A DNA stretch of 64,000 bases from Eulemur rufifrons (lineage: Eukaryota > Chordata > Mammalia > Primates > Lemuridae): assembly GCF_041146395.1 (NCBI RefSeq), contig NC_091002.1, positions 3,962,501-4,026,500 on the forward strand, written 5' to 3'. The notes beneath the pieces were generated by a model that worked only from the letters and a program-made list of their open reading frames with translations, was not told where the DNA came from and did not search any database. The first letter of the stretch is position 1. Each line of letters opens with the position of its first letter. The position numbers and the translations under genes were made by a program. This document shows positions 41,160 through 51,069 of the stretch, one piece after another.

Positions 41160-41475
41160 GGCTCTGTGATGGCCACAAATGTGTCATATTTAGCTTCCTG
41201 GCCGGGCAGACCATGTGGCTTCGTTAGTGAACGTGCCAAGGACGGGATTCTATTTACTGAATGCAAATCATGCCACGGACATATATTTCTCTGCCCTGCT
41301 GACGGCTCCCTCCTCGCCGTCCCGGATTTGTGAAACACATGGATCTTCTCTTTAAACAATCCCTCAAAAGCTCTGACTTGCAAATTAGTTCCTTGAATGA
41401 TCAGCTGTACATATTCTGCACTTAATAAATTCAGTTATTAAGGAAGCCGCAATTGATTATTCAATTACAGCGGAT
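41160..41475. promoter_or_regulatory. AT-rich island with octamer and homeodomain words
   Basis: ATGCAAAT, the POU/octamer consensus, occurs at 41,261-41,268 followed by CATGCC. CTTAATAAATTCAGTTATTA and CAATTGATTATTCAATTACAG lie at 41,420-41,470. No repeat family fits. This is the densest cluster of recognisable transcription-factor words in the window. Confidence 0.42.
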
Positions 41476-41689
41476 TGGGAGTCGGGGTCCTCGGCAGCTG
41501 CCTGAGACACCGGGTTGAGTAATCAAGAAGGGAACCCGCCTTGGGCCAGCCTTCGCCCCCGCGTCCCCGAGGGTGAGGCAGGCGCAGGGGCTGTGCCCGG
41601 CTGGGGCCTGCGGCGTGGTCCCTGCTGCCTCCCGGCTTGTAAAGGACGTGGTGAGCCAGCGACTAAGGCTCCTTGGTTTGATTTGTGTG

Positions 41690-41905
41690 GATCGGGGCAT
41701 TTGCATTATGCATGGAATGCAATTTGCAATTCATTCCAAGAAAAAAACCGAGCAATGTTGATAAATACATTTTATGTGTATACAAAATAGATTTCATCAA
41801 GATATGGGGGTCCCGGGAGTGGAGGTGTGTGTGAGGAAATTAGCTTTATAAAAACGGTGTTCTTACAGTGGGTAGGTGATGATGAAAACTTAAAAAGGCC
41901 TCAGC
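41690..41905. promoter_or_regulatory. AT-rich island, second part
   Basis: GCATTTGCATTATGCATGGA, ATGCAATTTGCAATTCATTC and TTGATAAATACATTTTATG form a block rich in ATTTGCAT (reverse octamer) and ATTTGCAA words. It lies 220 bases after the previous island, separated by GC-rich DNA. Confidence 0.42.
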
Positions 41906-41984
41906 AGAAATGCAGGATCTGACCGTCCACCTGCCGTCGGTGGCATCCCGAGGACCCCTTCTGCAGGCCCTGTCTCGGCACTCG

Positions 41985-42180
41985 GCAGAGCAGTGACGAG
42001 ACAGACACGGCCCAGACCTCCCAGGACTTCCAGTGTGGCACGGGGGACGCCAAACAAGAAGCAAATCAACAAATATATTCGCAGGTGCAACTGCTGGTAG
42101 CAATAGGTTCTGCTAAGGGAGCATGTGCGAGGTGCTAGGCAGGAAGGTGGCTGGGGGCACACTGGGGAGGAGGCCACCCA
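41985..42180 (-). repeat. L2 LINE 3' region, reverse orientation
   Basis: GACAGACACGGCCCAGACCT CCCAGGACTTCC, GACGCCAAACAAGAAGCAAA TCAACAAATAT match the reversed L2 (cagacaaggccc…gacattaaacaa…aaacaaata). Confidence 0.6.
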
Positions 42181-42184
42181 GGAT

Positions 42185-42545
42185 CTCCAGGGAAAGGCCA
42201 AGCACGTGTGGCCATCCTTCCTAGGGCTCTGGCGGGGACCACTTGGTGCCAACACCCCTGGGCAGTGACCTGTCCGCACGCCCTGACTCTCATGTGCCTT
42301 CCAGCCAGGCTTGGGGCACTGCTTTTCCTGGTCCAGGCTGTTTCTGGGGAAGGAGGAGGGAGGCAGGACACGGCCCAGAAATTCTTGGGCATGTCGCTGC
42401 AGAGCTCAGACGGCCGGCTTGGGACTTCCTCATTCAGGTCCAAGAAGCGCCAGGAGTCCTGCCATTGAGTCCTTCCCAGGGTGGCTCCGGGAACTTCTAA
42501 CAGTTTCTGCATCCACCTGCTGCTCCCAGAGTGCCTCAGAGGGAA
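42185..42545. other. Unique spacer
   Basis: No repeat or exon recognised. Confidence 0.35.
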
Positions 42546-42547
42546 GA

Positions 42548-42720
42548 ACAGGTGCTCTGGAACCAGAGACCTGGATCAAATCTGGGATCATGCCACCCAG
42601 AGAGCCTTGGTGTCCCTGTCTGTGAAATGGGCACAGTAACACTCACACCCTCCCGCAAGGGACACGTGCGTGTGTGGAAGGCACCCGGGCTGTCAAGTGC
42701 TCGGAGAAGGGCGCTGTGAG
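42548..42720 (+). repeat. MIR SINE
   Basis: GCTCTGGAACCAGAGACCTG GATCAAATC, CTTGGTGTCCCTGTCTGTG AAATGGGCACAGTAAC and TGTGTGGAAGGCACCC match forward MIR. Confidence 0.8.
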
Positions 42721-42724
42721 CACT

Positions 42725-43340
42725 AGCGGGGGGAGGACTTCTAGTCACTGCTGAAACCTCCACGGCTGTGGGGCCTTGGGAAGGCACGTCCCTCCCTGGT
42801 TTCCCTGAACTCACTGTGACAAAGCCCAGGACTGGGGACCTTGTCACAGAAAAGGCTGCTGTTCAGGTTCTGTGATGCTGGGGGGTACAGGTTGGGCACG
42901 ACACCGGCTGAGTATTTGTCATCATCTTCCTCACTGTCCCGGGAAGGAGCTGGGTGGGCGTGGGCGCTGCTGTGTGTGAACGTGGTGTGGGGGCCGCGCC
43001 GACTCCGCCCCGGCTCAAGGGTTCTCCCGCACTTGGCTGAGAAGCCTCGCTGGGCAGCTGGTTTCAGCGAGGCCCACGGTCTCTGCTGACCACGCGTCCA
43101 GGGGGCTGTGGCGTGAGGCTGTCCAGCAAGGCTGGTGGCCGTCTAGGGGTGGCTGCTTGGCAGGGCCCCTCCTCTGCGCTGGGCTGACGGGATTCCAGAG
43201 TGGACACCCCCTCCCAGCATTCCAGGAAAGCCAGGCTGGGCAGGGGTCCCGTGGCAGGTCCATTCGCAGGGGCTTCGGGCACCCTGGCCTTGCGTGTCTC
43301 ATTGCCACTGTTGGTCACGGATGTCAGCGAGCCAGCAGAG
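42725..43340. other. GC-rich spacer
   Basis: A weak MIR echo may exist at 42,755-42,820 (GGGGCCTTGGGAAGGCACGT CCCTCCC). Otherwise nothing recognised. Confidence 0.35.
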
Positions 43341-43344
43341 AACT

Positions 43345-43480
43345 TCACTTGCTCACTCGCTCACTCGTGCGTTCTCACGTGTCCTGAGGACCCTGTGTGT
43401 GCCGGCCTAGTGCAGGGTTCTGAGGTCACGGAGGTCCCTGCCCTTGGATGGAGGAGCAGAGCAGCAAGAGACGGCGGCCA
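43345..43480 (-). repeat. L2 LINE 3' end, reverse orientation
   Basis: CTCACTCGCTCACTCGTGCG stands for tcattcattcattcaa; then GTGTGTGCCGGCCTAGTGCA GGGTTCTGAGG and GGTCCCTGCCCTTGGATGGA GGAGC follow the reversed L2 tail with several CpG-rich changes. Confidence 0.6.
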
Positions 43481-43484
43481 CAGA

Positions 43485-44460
43485 GGTCGCTGCGCAAGGC
43501 CGAGGGAAGCAGTGGAAGCTGCAGGACTCAGAGGTGGAACCGCTCAGCCCCCTGCCGGGGAGACTCGACGTGTCGTTAGTGGGCAGGCGTTTCTCCGCGG
43601 AGCGAGGAGAGGGAACGCCTGGTTTCCCACGGCCTCAGCCCCCGGCGCCAGCTGCCCGGCTGTGAAGCGCGTGGGCGGGCACCCTGACCCTGAGGCTCCT
43701 GTCCTCTCACGTTTGTCCCGGGCCATGGGGTGAGTGACTGCAGGTGTGAGTGCCTGTCCCCGGGCTGGCCCTGGCCTCAGGTGTCCCCCAAAGCACCGAG
43801 CTGCTGCCACCGTCACCCAGACCCCTCCGACTTCACCCCAGCCCCTCGAGTGTCTCCCACGAGGGCTCTACACAGAGACCCGCGGGCGGCCGCTGCTCCC
43901 CCATCGGGCGGGCGTCTCTCGGCAGCCGCACGCTTTGCTGTGACAAATGGGAGGGGACGTAGTTCTCGGGAAAGTGTGTGCAGCACCTTTCATCGCGGCG
44001 TCGCTCTGCTCCTGTGATTGAGAGTAGGCCGGTGTCTTGCCAGGCCTGGGGTGCCCAGTGCTGGAGCAGCGGTGGCCGCGGCGGTGGGGTCCCCTCCTCA
44101 GCCTGCCCGCAGCCTGCTCTCTGCTTCCCTGACCCTCACTGTCCCCAGGGCGCGGACGCTGAGGCTGCGGAGGGGAGACCTGCCCTCTCCCGGTGGCCCG
44201 CTGTGGCCGGAGCGGCAGGCCCTCGCCCGTGGGTAGAGCCCAAGTTCCTGGTGATGGCCTGTCCCGTCCTCGCTGTGCCACGTCTGACTCCAGTCCGAAT
44301 CCCCTCGTTTCCCTGCAGGGCCCCCCTTGTGGCCTTGTTCCAGCCTGGCGGCCCCAGCGTCACTGCCCCTCCCACGCTTGCCTGGGCTCAGACGCCGCCT
44401 CTGGACATTCCTGATGTCCCTGGGTGTGGGGGCCATGCACGCACACCTGGTTTCTAGTTC
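43485..44460. other. GC-rich, CpG-richer spacer
   Basis: CpG is visibly frequent at 43,560-43,680 and 43,880-44,240 (TTTCTCCGCGGAGCGAGG, CCGCGGGCGGCCGC). It may include weak CpG islands. No exon with a convincing frame is recognised; overlapping open frames occur in most registers. Confidence 0.35.
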
Positions 44461-44464
44461 ATTC

Positions 44465-44872
44465 CGGGGTGTATGAGTTTCCTGTGGCCGAGTAACCAGC
44501 GACCAAAAGCGGGGGGTCTTAAAGAACAAAAACTTACTCTCTCACAGTGCTGAAGCCAGAGTCATGGTGTCGGCAGACCACGAACGTTCTGGAGGCCCCA
44601 GGGAGGGTCCTTCCCATCTCCTCCAACACCTGGCACCTGCCAGTGTCCCTCAGCTGTGGCTGCAACTCCCCAGGGTCCAGCTCTGTGGCCGTGTGGCCTC
44701 GTCCCCTCTGCCTTCATATCTGTGTGTCTCTTATCGAGACACCCGTCGTGGGCATTAGGGCCCATCTGGTAACCCAGGATGATCTCATCTGGGATCCTTA
44801 ATCACATCTGCAAAGACCCTTTGTCCAAATAAGGCCACGTTCACACGGGCCACCACTGAGCCCACTGTAGGC
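44465..44872 (-). repeat. MLT1-type MaLR LTR
   Basis: GTATGAGTTTCCTGTGGCCG, TCTTAAAGAACAAAAACTTA, CTCTCTCACAGTGCTGAAGC, and at the far end GGTAACCCAGGATGATCTCA TC, ATCACATCTGCAAAGACCC and CCAAATAAGGCCACGTTCAC are reversed MLT1 text. It is a solitary, non-coding LTR relic of an ERVL-MaLR retrotransposon. Confidence 0.82.
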
Positions 44873-44874
44873 CC

Positions 44875-45495
44875 ACCCCTCCGTGCCGAGAGTGGGGCTG
44901 GTTCTGCGCTCTCCGTGTAGGGCCGAGGCTGCAGCTGTCTGTGACAGACCTTGCGTCCTCTCCTCCTCTCGCTCCCTCTCCTCTCCCTGCCCCCCGACAG
45001 GCTGTGCACAGTCTGACGCTGACTGTCTTCCTCTGGCAGGAGCCCAGGGGTCCCACTGGTGCAGAGCAGGGGCCCTTTTCTGCCCCCCACGAGCTGGGTC
45101 TGGCTCACCCCAAATCCTGCGCTCTCTGGGTCCCGGCTCGCAGGCTGTGCGGGAGCCACTGCCGGCCTGGGTGGGGCCAGCCTGGTGGGGGGACTCCGGC
45201 TCCTCAGGTGAGCGTCTGAGTCCTTCTGCCTGAGTGAGACCTGGCCTCGATTTGGGGAATGTCTGTGAGTGACGTGGAGACAGCAGGAGCCTTCGTTCCT
45301 CCCTCCCTGCCCCTCCTTCCTTCCAGAAGTCTCCTTGAGTGCCTTCCACATGCCACACTCTGTGCCCTGAGCCTTCCCAGTGGGATCTCAGATCATCTGA
45401 GATCTGGGGTCTCTGAAGATGACGTGGAAACAGCAGTTCCTGCCCAAAGGGGCACTGGAGGCCCCCTCCTTGCTCTCCCTCAGCCCAGCTGCTGT
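44875..45495. other. GC-rich spacer
   Basis: The minus-strand frames of 234 and 188 codons (44,798-45,502; 44,785-45,351) begin within the LTR and have no domain content. No exon recognised. Confidence 0.35.
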
Positions 45496-45497
45496 GA

Positions 45498-45605
45498 TTC
45501 ATTCATTCATTCAACAAACACTAGCTGTGCACCTGCTGTGTGACAGCAGGTTTCCCAGGGCGTGGGGTGAACCAGACTCAGCCCTGCCCTCACCACTGCT
45601 GCACG
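45498..45605 (-). repeat. L2 LINE 3' end, reverse orientation
   Basis: ATTCATTCATTCATTCAACA AACACTAGCTGTGCACCTGC TGTGTG, then CTGCCCTCACCACTGCTGC, is the reversed L2 terminus with its tetranucleotide tail. Confidence 0.8.
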
Positions 45606-45609
45606 GCCA

Positions 45610-45950
45610 TCAGATGCCCCCCCGGAGGCCTCCCGACTGCCTGGCCCCTATGCGGACTCTCCCTCCCACTCTGCTGCTTCAGCCTCAGGTAAGACGGCGC
45701 CACGTGCTGTCCCTGTGGGTCCGGTGCTGCTGTGCTGAGCCTGACACGCTGCAGCCAGGCTGCCGGGTGAGTCCCGGCTCAGCCACGTGTTGCAGGGCCA
45801 TGACCTCCTCCGAGCGCCGTTCCCTACGTGGACCGTGGCTCATCGCAGTGGCCGGGCCGTGGCGATGCAGCGGGAGCAGGCGTGGCAGGCTCCGTGGGGA
45901 GGGAGCGCGTGCTCTCAGTGCGGCTGGTCACTGCCAGCCTGGGGCCTCTC
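45610..45950. other. Spacer with a consensus-like splice donor
   Basis: CAGGTAAGA (donor cut after 45,688) is a perfect 5' splice-site consensus, but no upstream exon with an acceptor is supported. Otherwise unremarkable. Confidence 0.3.
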
Positions 45951-45954
45951 CTAC

Positions 45955-46022
45955 CTCTGCAGCCCTGATGAAGCACTGAGTCGTTTCTCAATAAATATTT
46001 ATTGAATGAACGAATGAATCAA
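45955..46022 (+). repeat. L2 LINE terminal tail
   Basis: TCTCAATAAATATTTATTGA ATGAACGAATGAATC is the forward L2 terminus, in opposite orientation to the copy at 45,498. Confidence 0.8.
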
Positions 46023-46024
46023 AC

Positions 46025-46765
46025 TTCCCCATTCAGCGGAACATCCTTACCACAAGGGACAGAGGGAGGGCTCGCTAGAAATGGGTAGGCATTTTCCTTT
46101 CCCCTCAGCCTTTAAAAACTTCGTTATTATTCTGGTATACTATGGCTGCTAACTCCCCCCCCCTGCTTTTTCCCCTAAGAGCAGTGTATTAAATTCGTGG
46201 AGGCCGATTTAAGTTCTTTGCACAAAACACCTGCTTAATCAAGGGCAGCGCCCGGGGGTGCTGGGAGACAGCCGTGGTGGTGCAGCGTGCGGGCTGTTAC
46301 AGCTCGAGGGGGCTTCCAGGAGGGAGATGCTTCTGCGGATGAGGAAGGGTGGGAGGCGACCCCAGCCTGAGGCAGGTGCAGGCTGGGGCCCTAGGCAGGA
46401 GGCCTGGGACAAGGACATCCAGAAGCAAAGGGGCGGGGCCTGGAGGCTGGCAGAGGGCACGTTGAGGTTAGGGAAGGGGGGAGGGGCCGGGCGGGCAGCT
46501 GTCAGCATCAGCCCCACGGGGCGTTGTCCCCACCAGGCCCTGTGCTGGGCTGGGTAGGAGCCCCAGGGCTCTTGGCCTGGGAGAAGCTCATATCCCAGTG
46601 CTGGGCGAGGACTGGTGACACCGGGGTGCTGATGGTGTCCCGCGGGACAGCAAAGGCCGGGAGTCGGGAGACAGGTGAAGGACCTGCGCCACGGGAGCCT
46701 CGGGGATGTGGGAGGGTGGACTGGGCGGGGTGGGGGTGCTGGTGCAGGGACATGAGGCCTGGCGG
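46025..46765. other. Unique spacer
   Basis: An AT-leaning patch at 46,085-46,220 (TTTAAAAACTTCGTTATTAT TC, GTGTATTAAATTCGTGG) precedes GC-rich DNA. No repeat or exon recognised. Confidence 0.35.
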
Positions 46766-46769
46766 TGTG

Positions 46770-47198
46770 TGCTGGTTCACTGGTGTCCCCCAAAGAGAGA
46801 TGCCCGCTTCCTAGCACCCTGGCACCCGTGGACGTGGAAATAGTGTCTTCACAGATGTAATCCAGCCGAGGATCTTGCCCTGAGGTCGTCCTGGATTTAG
46901 GGTGGGCCCCAAATCCAATGGCCAGTGTCCTCCTAAGGGAAAGGAGAGGGAGATTGGGGACACAGCGGGGAAGGCCACGTGGGGACGGAGGCAGAGACTG
47001 GAGTGGTGCGTCTACAGACCAAGGCAGGTTCTCGCTCAGAGCCACAGAGAGAAAGGGCCCTGCCAGCACCTTGATTTCGGCCCCGTGATACTGATCCGGA
47101 ACTTCTGGTTCCCAGAACTGCCAGGAAAATACGTTTTTCTCGTTCTAAGCCACTCGCTGTGTGGGACTTTGTAGAGCAGCCTCAGGAAACTAATATAT
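46770..47198 (+). repeat. MLT1-type MaLR LTR, near full length
   Basis: Forward MLT1 order is complete: GTGTCCCCCAAAGAGAG, GTCTTCACAGATGTAATCC, GGATTTAGGGTGGGCCCCAA ATCCAATGGCC, GACGGAGGCAGAGACTGGAG TGGTGCGTCTACAG, CAGCACCTTGATTTCGGCCC, CCAGAACTGCCAGG and CAGCCTCAGGAAACTAATAT A. The sequence is a non-coding solitary LTR. Confidence 0.9.
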
Positions 47199-47199
47199 G

Positions 47200-47975
47200 T
47201 GGATTTTAAATCTCATCCAGAGCATCTGCGGTGCTCAGGGAGTGTACCTGGGAGTGGGGTCGCAGAGCAGGCTGCGGGAGCGTGAGCACACGCGTGGGCG
47301 TGCACCGCCGAGCTCTGAGCTCCAGAAATACACGGCGAATGGCAGCTCCCTCGGGGCTCCTGGCTGTGCTCACCCCTCCAGGGTAGCTGAGCCGGTTTGG
47401 TCTACACTCCAGCGCAAGGCACCCTGGAAGCCACCTGTGATTCTCCTTCTGTCTGCGCCACCTGGTTGCAATGTGGCCTGGAGTCTGTCCCCTCCGGGAT
47501 GGGAGGGACCCTTCCTCTGAAGGAGCGGGGTGGGGACTGCCCCTCGTTACAGGTTCCACCCGCACATCTCCGTGAAGTTGGGTGATTTAAAAGTCACGTC
47601 TGGGGACTAATTGTTGCTAAGAAAATTGTTGCTTAGAACACTTAACCTAAAATTAAAATGTGCTTTGCACTAAAAAAAGATGCTTCCTGGATCCATCAGT
47701 TCCCCTTAAAACCACTGTCAAGGAGGTGAGCACCAAAATAGTTTCCTTTTTGGGAAACGTTTAGCAGATGTAAAATAAATAGGAAGAGATTTCAGGACTT
47801 GAAAGACATCAAGGAGAAAAAGACCTTTTTGTGAGTTGGATCCACGCACCCCACTGGGGAGTGAATTCACAGCCAGAAGGCCAGCCCTACCGCGCCGGCC
47901 ACCACCAGGCTCGGCTGGCCTCCCGGCAGGCTCCGAGGCCACCAAGGGGCTGTGTGTGATAATCGTGTCCTCTCC
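47200..47975. other. Spacer with AT-rich centre
   Basis: From 47,580 to 47,830 the sequence is AT-rich (GCTAAGAAAATTGTTGCTTA G, AACCTAAAATTAAAATG, TAAAATAAATAGGAAGAG) with no recognised repeat; a possible conserved non-coding block. Flanks are GC-rich. Confidence 0.35.
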
Positions 47976-47977
47976 AG

Positions 47978-48090
47978 CATTCATTCACGCACTCACTCAT
48001 TCATGCCCCTGCTTGACAGTGTTGTCCGCACCGGGCAGACACATAGAGTGAAGCACAGTTCTTGTCGAGGGACTGGAACATTTCCATGCG
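47978..48090 (-). repeat. Short reversed L2 tail
   Basis: CATTCATTCACGCACTCACT CATTCATGCCCCTGC is the tail-like tetranucleotide segment, followed by GACACATAGAGTGAAGC. The downstream L2 body is not convincing. Confidence 0.5.
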
Positions 48091-48199
48091 ACAACAGGCT
48101 ACCCCCCAGTGATAAGGCCACCGTGGGAAGCTGCACTGTGGAGGCGGGTGGCGCTGGACAGCCTCCCAGCTGGCCTCCTCCTGCACCCTGCAGCAGCTG

Positions 48200-48775
48200 G
48201 AGGGCGCCTGTCAAATCTCACCTGCCGCTCTGGCGCTGTCACTCCTCTGCTCTGAGCCCTCCCATCACTCCCCAGTGCTCTCAGAGAAAGAGCCAAACAA
48301 TCCTAGTGGTCCACAAGGCCCTAAGGATCCAGTCCCTGCTCCTCTTCAACCTCATCTCCTGTTCCTCTCCTCCCTCTCTCCCTCTGAACTGCACTGGCCT
48401 CCCCACTGCTCCTGGAACCTGCCAGGCATGACCCAGCCTCAGGCCTTTGTACTTGCTGTCCCCCAGCCTGGAATGGCCTTCCCCTCTTTCAGGTCAATAC
48501 CTGACTGTCACCTTCGCAGGGCAGCTTCCCTGGCTACTCTGTCTAAAATGCCAGTAGCCCTGGCCCTTTCTCATGCTTCTTCCCAATGGTATTTTACTCC
48601 AGAGCACTTTTAGCTAAGACACTATTTACTTAATCCTTCTGTTTATGTTGCAGCTCCCCTGTAAAATGCAAACTCCACAAGGGCAGGACTCTGCCTGTTT
48701 TGTTTTCTGTGGCATCCTCAGTGCCAGGGACAGGATTTGGCCTGTGGTAGGAGCTGAATAAATGATGATTGCATG
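48200..48775 (+). repeat. L2 LINE 3' end, best preserved copy
   Basis: Nearly 580 bases of forward L2: CCACAAGGCCCTAAGGATCC, GAACTGCACTGGCCTCCCCA CTGCTCCTGGAACCTGCCAG GC, CAGGCCTTTGTACTTGCTGT, CCAGCCTGGAATGGCCTTCC, AATGCAAACTCCACAAGGGC AGGACTCTG and GGAGCTGAATAAATGATG. It is immediately followed by an L2 in reverse orientation. Confidence 0.93.
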
Positions 48776-49105
48776 AGTGAGTAGCCTGAGGTCTTGAAGG
48801 ATGAATAAGAGTTTCCTGGGTGGAGAAGGGCTGAGAGTATAGCATGTGCAAAGGGCCTGAGGCAAGAGAGAGGGTGTGTGTTCAGGGAACAGGGAGGGGG
48901 GGCCCTGGATGGGGGACAGAGGATCCAAATGTAGGTTCTAGGAGGGTGATGGGCTTTGGGTGTTTGCTAGGGAATCTTGACCTCACTCAGAGGTGCCAGA
49001 GAGGTCTCTGGGCTATTTAAGAATGGAGGCAACATGATTAGCATGTGGGAAGTGTGTGTGCTCATGTGTACCTGAGGGGGATATGGGTAGGGTTGTGGAA
49101 GGGGA
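48776..49105 (-). repeat. L2 LINE interior 3' region, reverse orientation
   Basis: GAAGGATGAATAAGAGTTTC CTGG, GAAGGGCTGAGAG, AGCATGTGCAAAGGGCCTGA GGCAAGAG, GTGTTCAGGGAACAGGGAGG and ATTTAAGAATGGAGGCAACA TGATTAGCATG are reversed L2 text. With the preceding copy it forms an inverted L2 pair without a gap. Confidence 0.75.
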
Positions 49106-49109
49106 GGTG

Positions 49110-49570
49110 CCTTTGGTGACTTACCAAAGTCATCTTTGGTGACTTTGATTAGCCATTAAGCAGCATTTCTTATCTCTAGTGCAAATTCATTTTGAGGGAT
49201 TCTGTCCTCATTACCATGAGACAGTATGAAAAGCCCATGGTGAGTGCCTATGGACTAGGAGAGGTAGGATGTCAGCAATAAAAAGGGTGCAGTCTTCACT
49301 GTGGTGCATTTAAAAATTTCAAAGACCATATTTCATCCAATCTAAAAACTCTCTTAGATGCACTTTAAGTTGCATCATTATTTTTTTCACCACTAAGGAA
49401 TGGCATTCATTATAAGCCACATTCTGATTTTAGAGGTGTTAAAAATGAAAAAAAAAATGCAGGTCTTAGAATCAATGAAATATGCAATAACGGAATGTAC
49501 AGATGTGTGGTATAGCATGCCACTTTCTTTTTGTAAATGCATCCAGTCAAATTTATGTTCTAGAGGACTA
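49110..49570. repeat. AT-rich fold-back segment, possible old MITE
   Basis: The 19-mer at 49,327-49,345 (CATATTTCATCCAATCTAA) pairs with 49,466-49,484 (TTAGAATCAATGAAATATG) at 16 of 19 positions, with a 120-base loop. Nearby GGTGACTTACCAAAGTCATC and TTGGTGACTTTG at 49,115-49,148 contain a direct repeat of TTTGGTGACTT. The family is not recognised; it could be an ancient non-autonomous DNA transposon. Confidence 0.4.
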
Positions 49571-49574
49571 AATG

Positions 49575-50440
49575 AAACAGGCCTGCCATAAATCACTCGG
49601 CACGTGCCCATGCAGGCTTCCTTGGGGTGAAACCTTCCGGTGCATTCCAGAGACCTGGCCTGGGAAGCATCTTGCAGGGAGGAGTGTGGCCCCACCAGTG
49701 TGAGCAGGGCTCGGGGACTTCCCGGGGACGGACAGTTTGAGAAGGAGGAACAGCATCTGCGGCTGCTGCGCTGCCTGTGATCACTGCAATCAGATCCTGG
49801 CTTTGGGCTGTAAGCTGAACCCCGTGGAGGCGGGAAGGAATGTTTCTGCAAATAGCAGCCTGCAAAAGCTTCCAGAGCATTTCCGCTCCCACTTTCCCCA
49901 CAGCCCAGGCTCTCCAAGACCCCCTTTGCTCTGTAATCACCTCGGCTTACCCCTGAGGGCTCTGGACTAACGTGGCAAAGTTTGGGGATTTGCCACGTGG
50001 GACGGCCACGGAGCAAGGCGCGGCAGAGTCCGTTTCCAGGGATGAGGGGCTAGCGGGCTTTTTGTGAGTCTTTATGGGCTTAGAACTTGAGCTTTCAGAG
50101 CTGGGGAGAGATCTCTTGTTTTTGGTGGCATCTGGCAGCAGCTTCTGATGAGATCTCCCAACATCCTTTACGAATATTTAGGAAAACACAAAACAGATTC
50201 AAGTGCACAACAATGAAAATGTGGATTAGTTGACAGTGTCAGCTGAGTCAGGGAGAAAGGACATCTCAATGAAAGGCTGCGATGGTGGATGGGGAGAAGA
50301 AAATGGGCTCTCTTTGCCTCGTGTGTCCAGCAGGAAGCACCTCGATTCTTCTCTCATCTCTGTCCGCCCCCCGCCTGGGCCCATCATGGAAGCCAACCGA
50401 AAACCACGTGTCCGCGTCCTGTCTCTTCCGCTACATCTAG
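49575..50440. other. Unique spacer
   Basis: No confident repeat or exon. GGAATGTTTCTGCAAATAGC AGCC and GTAATCACCTCGGC near 49,840-49,950 may be conserved non-coding DNA. CATCCTTTACGAATATTTAG G at about 50,161 begins an AT-rich patch to 50,225. Confidence 0.35.
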
Positions 50441-50442
50441 GT

Positions 50443-50560
50443 TTGGCTCCCCAGAAGCAGACCTGAGAGGAGAAAGCATTCGGGTGCACATGGCTTACTC
50501 AGGGAACAGGGGCGTGGGGCGGGAGGGACCCCCAACCTAGTGTGCCTTGTGAAGCAGTCT
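50443..50560. repeat. Old interspersed repeat fragment, family unassigned
   Basis: GGCTCCCCAGAAGCAGACCT GAG, GCATTCGGGTGCACATGGCT TACTCAGGG matches a recurrent mammalian repeat sentence (ttcccagaagcaga…attc..gtgca..agtttattagggag). Name uncertain. Confidence 0.45.
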
Positions 50561-50854
50561 GGGCCGCAGCCCTCGGGGAACTCTGGGAGACAGCGGGACA
50601 TTCAGCGGGGTTGTCTCATGGAGGATGGAGGAAGCCGGGGTGCTTACCCATCATCGGTGGAAGGATGCTTCTGGAACGCTGGCTCTCTGGCCCTGTGTGG
50701 TCCTGCTCTGAGAGAGCTGAGGTTGCTTCCAGGGCCAGAAAGGAGACCGAGGCAGAGAGAGGGCTTCTGGGAGGTGTGCGGCCTACGGGAGACAGAGCCC
50801 TGGAGAGGGCACTCAGCAGATGTGTCTTCAGCATGGATTTGAAACTGGATGTCG

Positions 50855-51065
50855 AGGGTAAAAGCTGGCTCCATCCTTTGCAAGCTGTGTGGCCTTGGGC
50901 ACCGTCCTGGCCTCTCTGAACCTCAGCCTACCCGTCTGTCTGCCAACGGAGCTGGTAGCTGCGCCTCCCTCCCAGGCTGGTGGGGAAGGCTGGATGAGTT
51001 TAGTGCCCCGAGTGCTTGGTTCAGAGGGGACACCCAGGGGACCATGTTGGGGTGTCCAACACGGA
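50855..51065 (+). repeat. MIR SINE
   Basis: AAAGCTGGCTCCATCCTTTG CAAGCTGTGTGGCCTTGGGC, CTCTCTGAACCTCAGCCTAC CCGTCTGTC and GGCTGGATGAGTTTAGTGCC follow forward MIR. Confidence 0.78.
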
Positions 51066-51069
51066 GCGG

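Noticed and set aside
43485..44250. CpG-island promoter of an unseen gene
   Set aside because: CpG is denser than average but interrupted. No first exon, conserved initiator or coding start could be recognised.
45680..45700. Perfect splice donor CAGGTAAGA, with similar words at 10,299 and 61,628
   Set aside because: A few such 9-mers are expected by chance in 64 kb on two strands, and no acceptor-bounded exon fits.
46239..47069. 276-codon minus-strand frame
   Set aside because: More than a third overlaps an MLT1 LTR; the translation is Pro/Ser-rich without domain content.
44465..47198. Complete endogenous retrovirus between two MLT1 LTRs
   Set aside because: The LTRs are in opposite orientation, and the sequence between them is spacer and L2 relics with no gag, pol or other retroviral segment. 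They are separate solitary LTRs.
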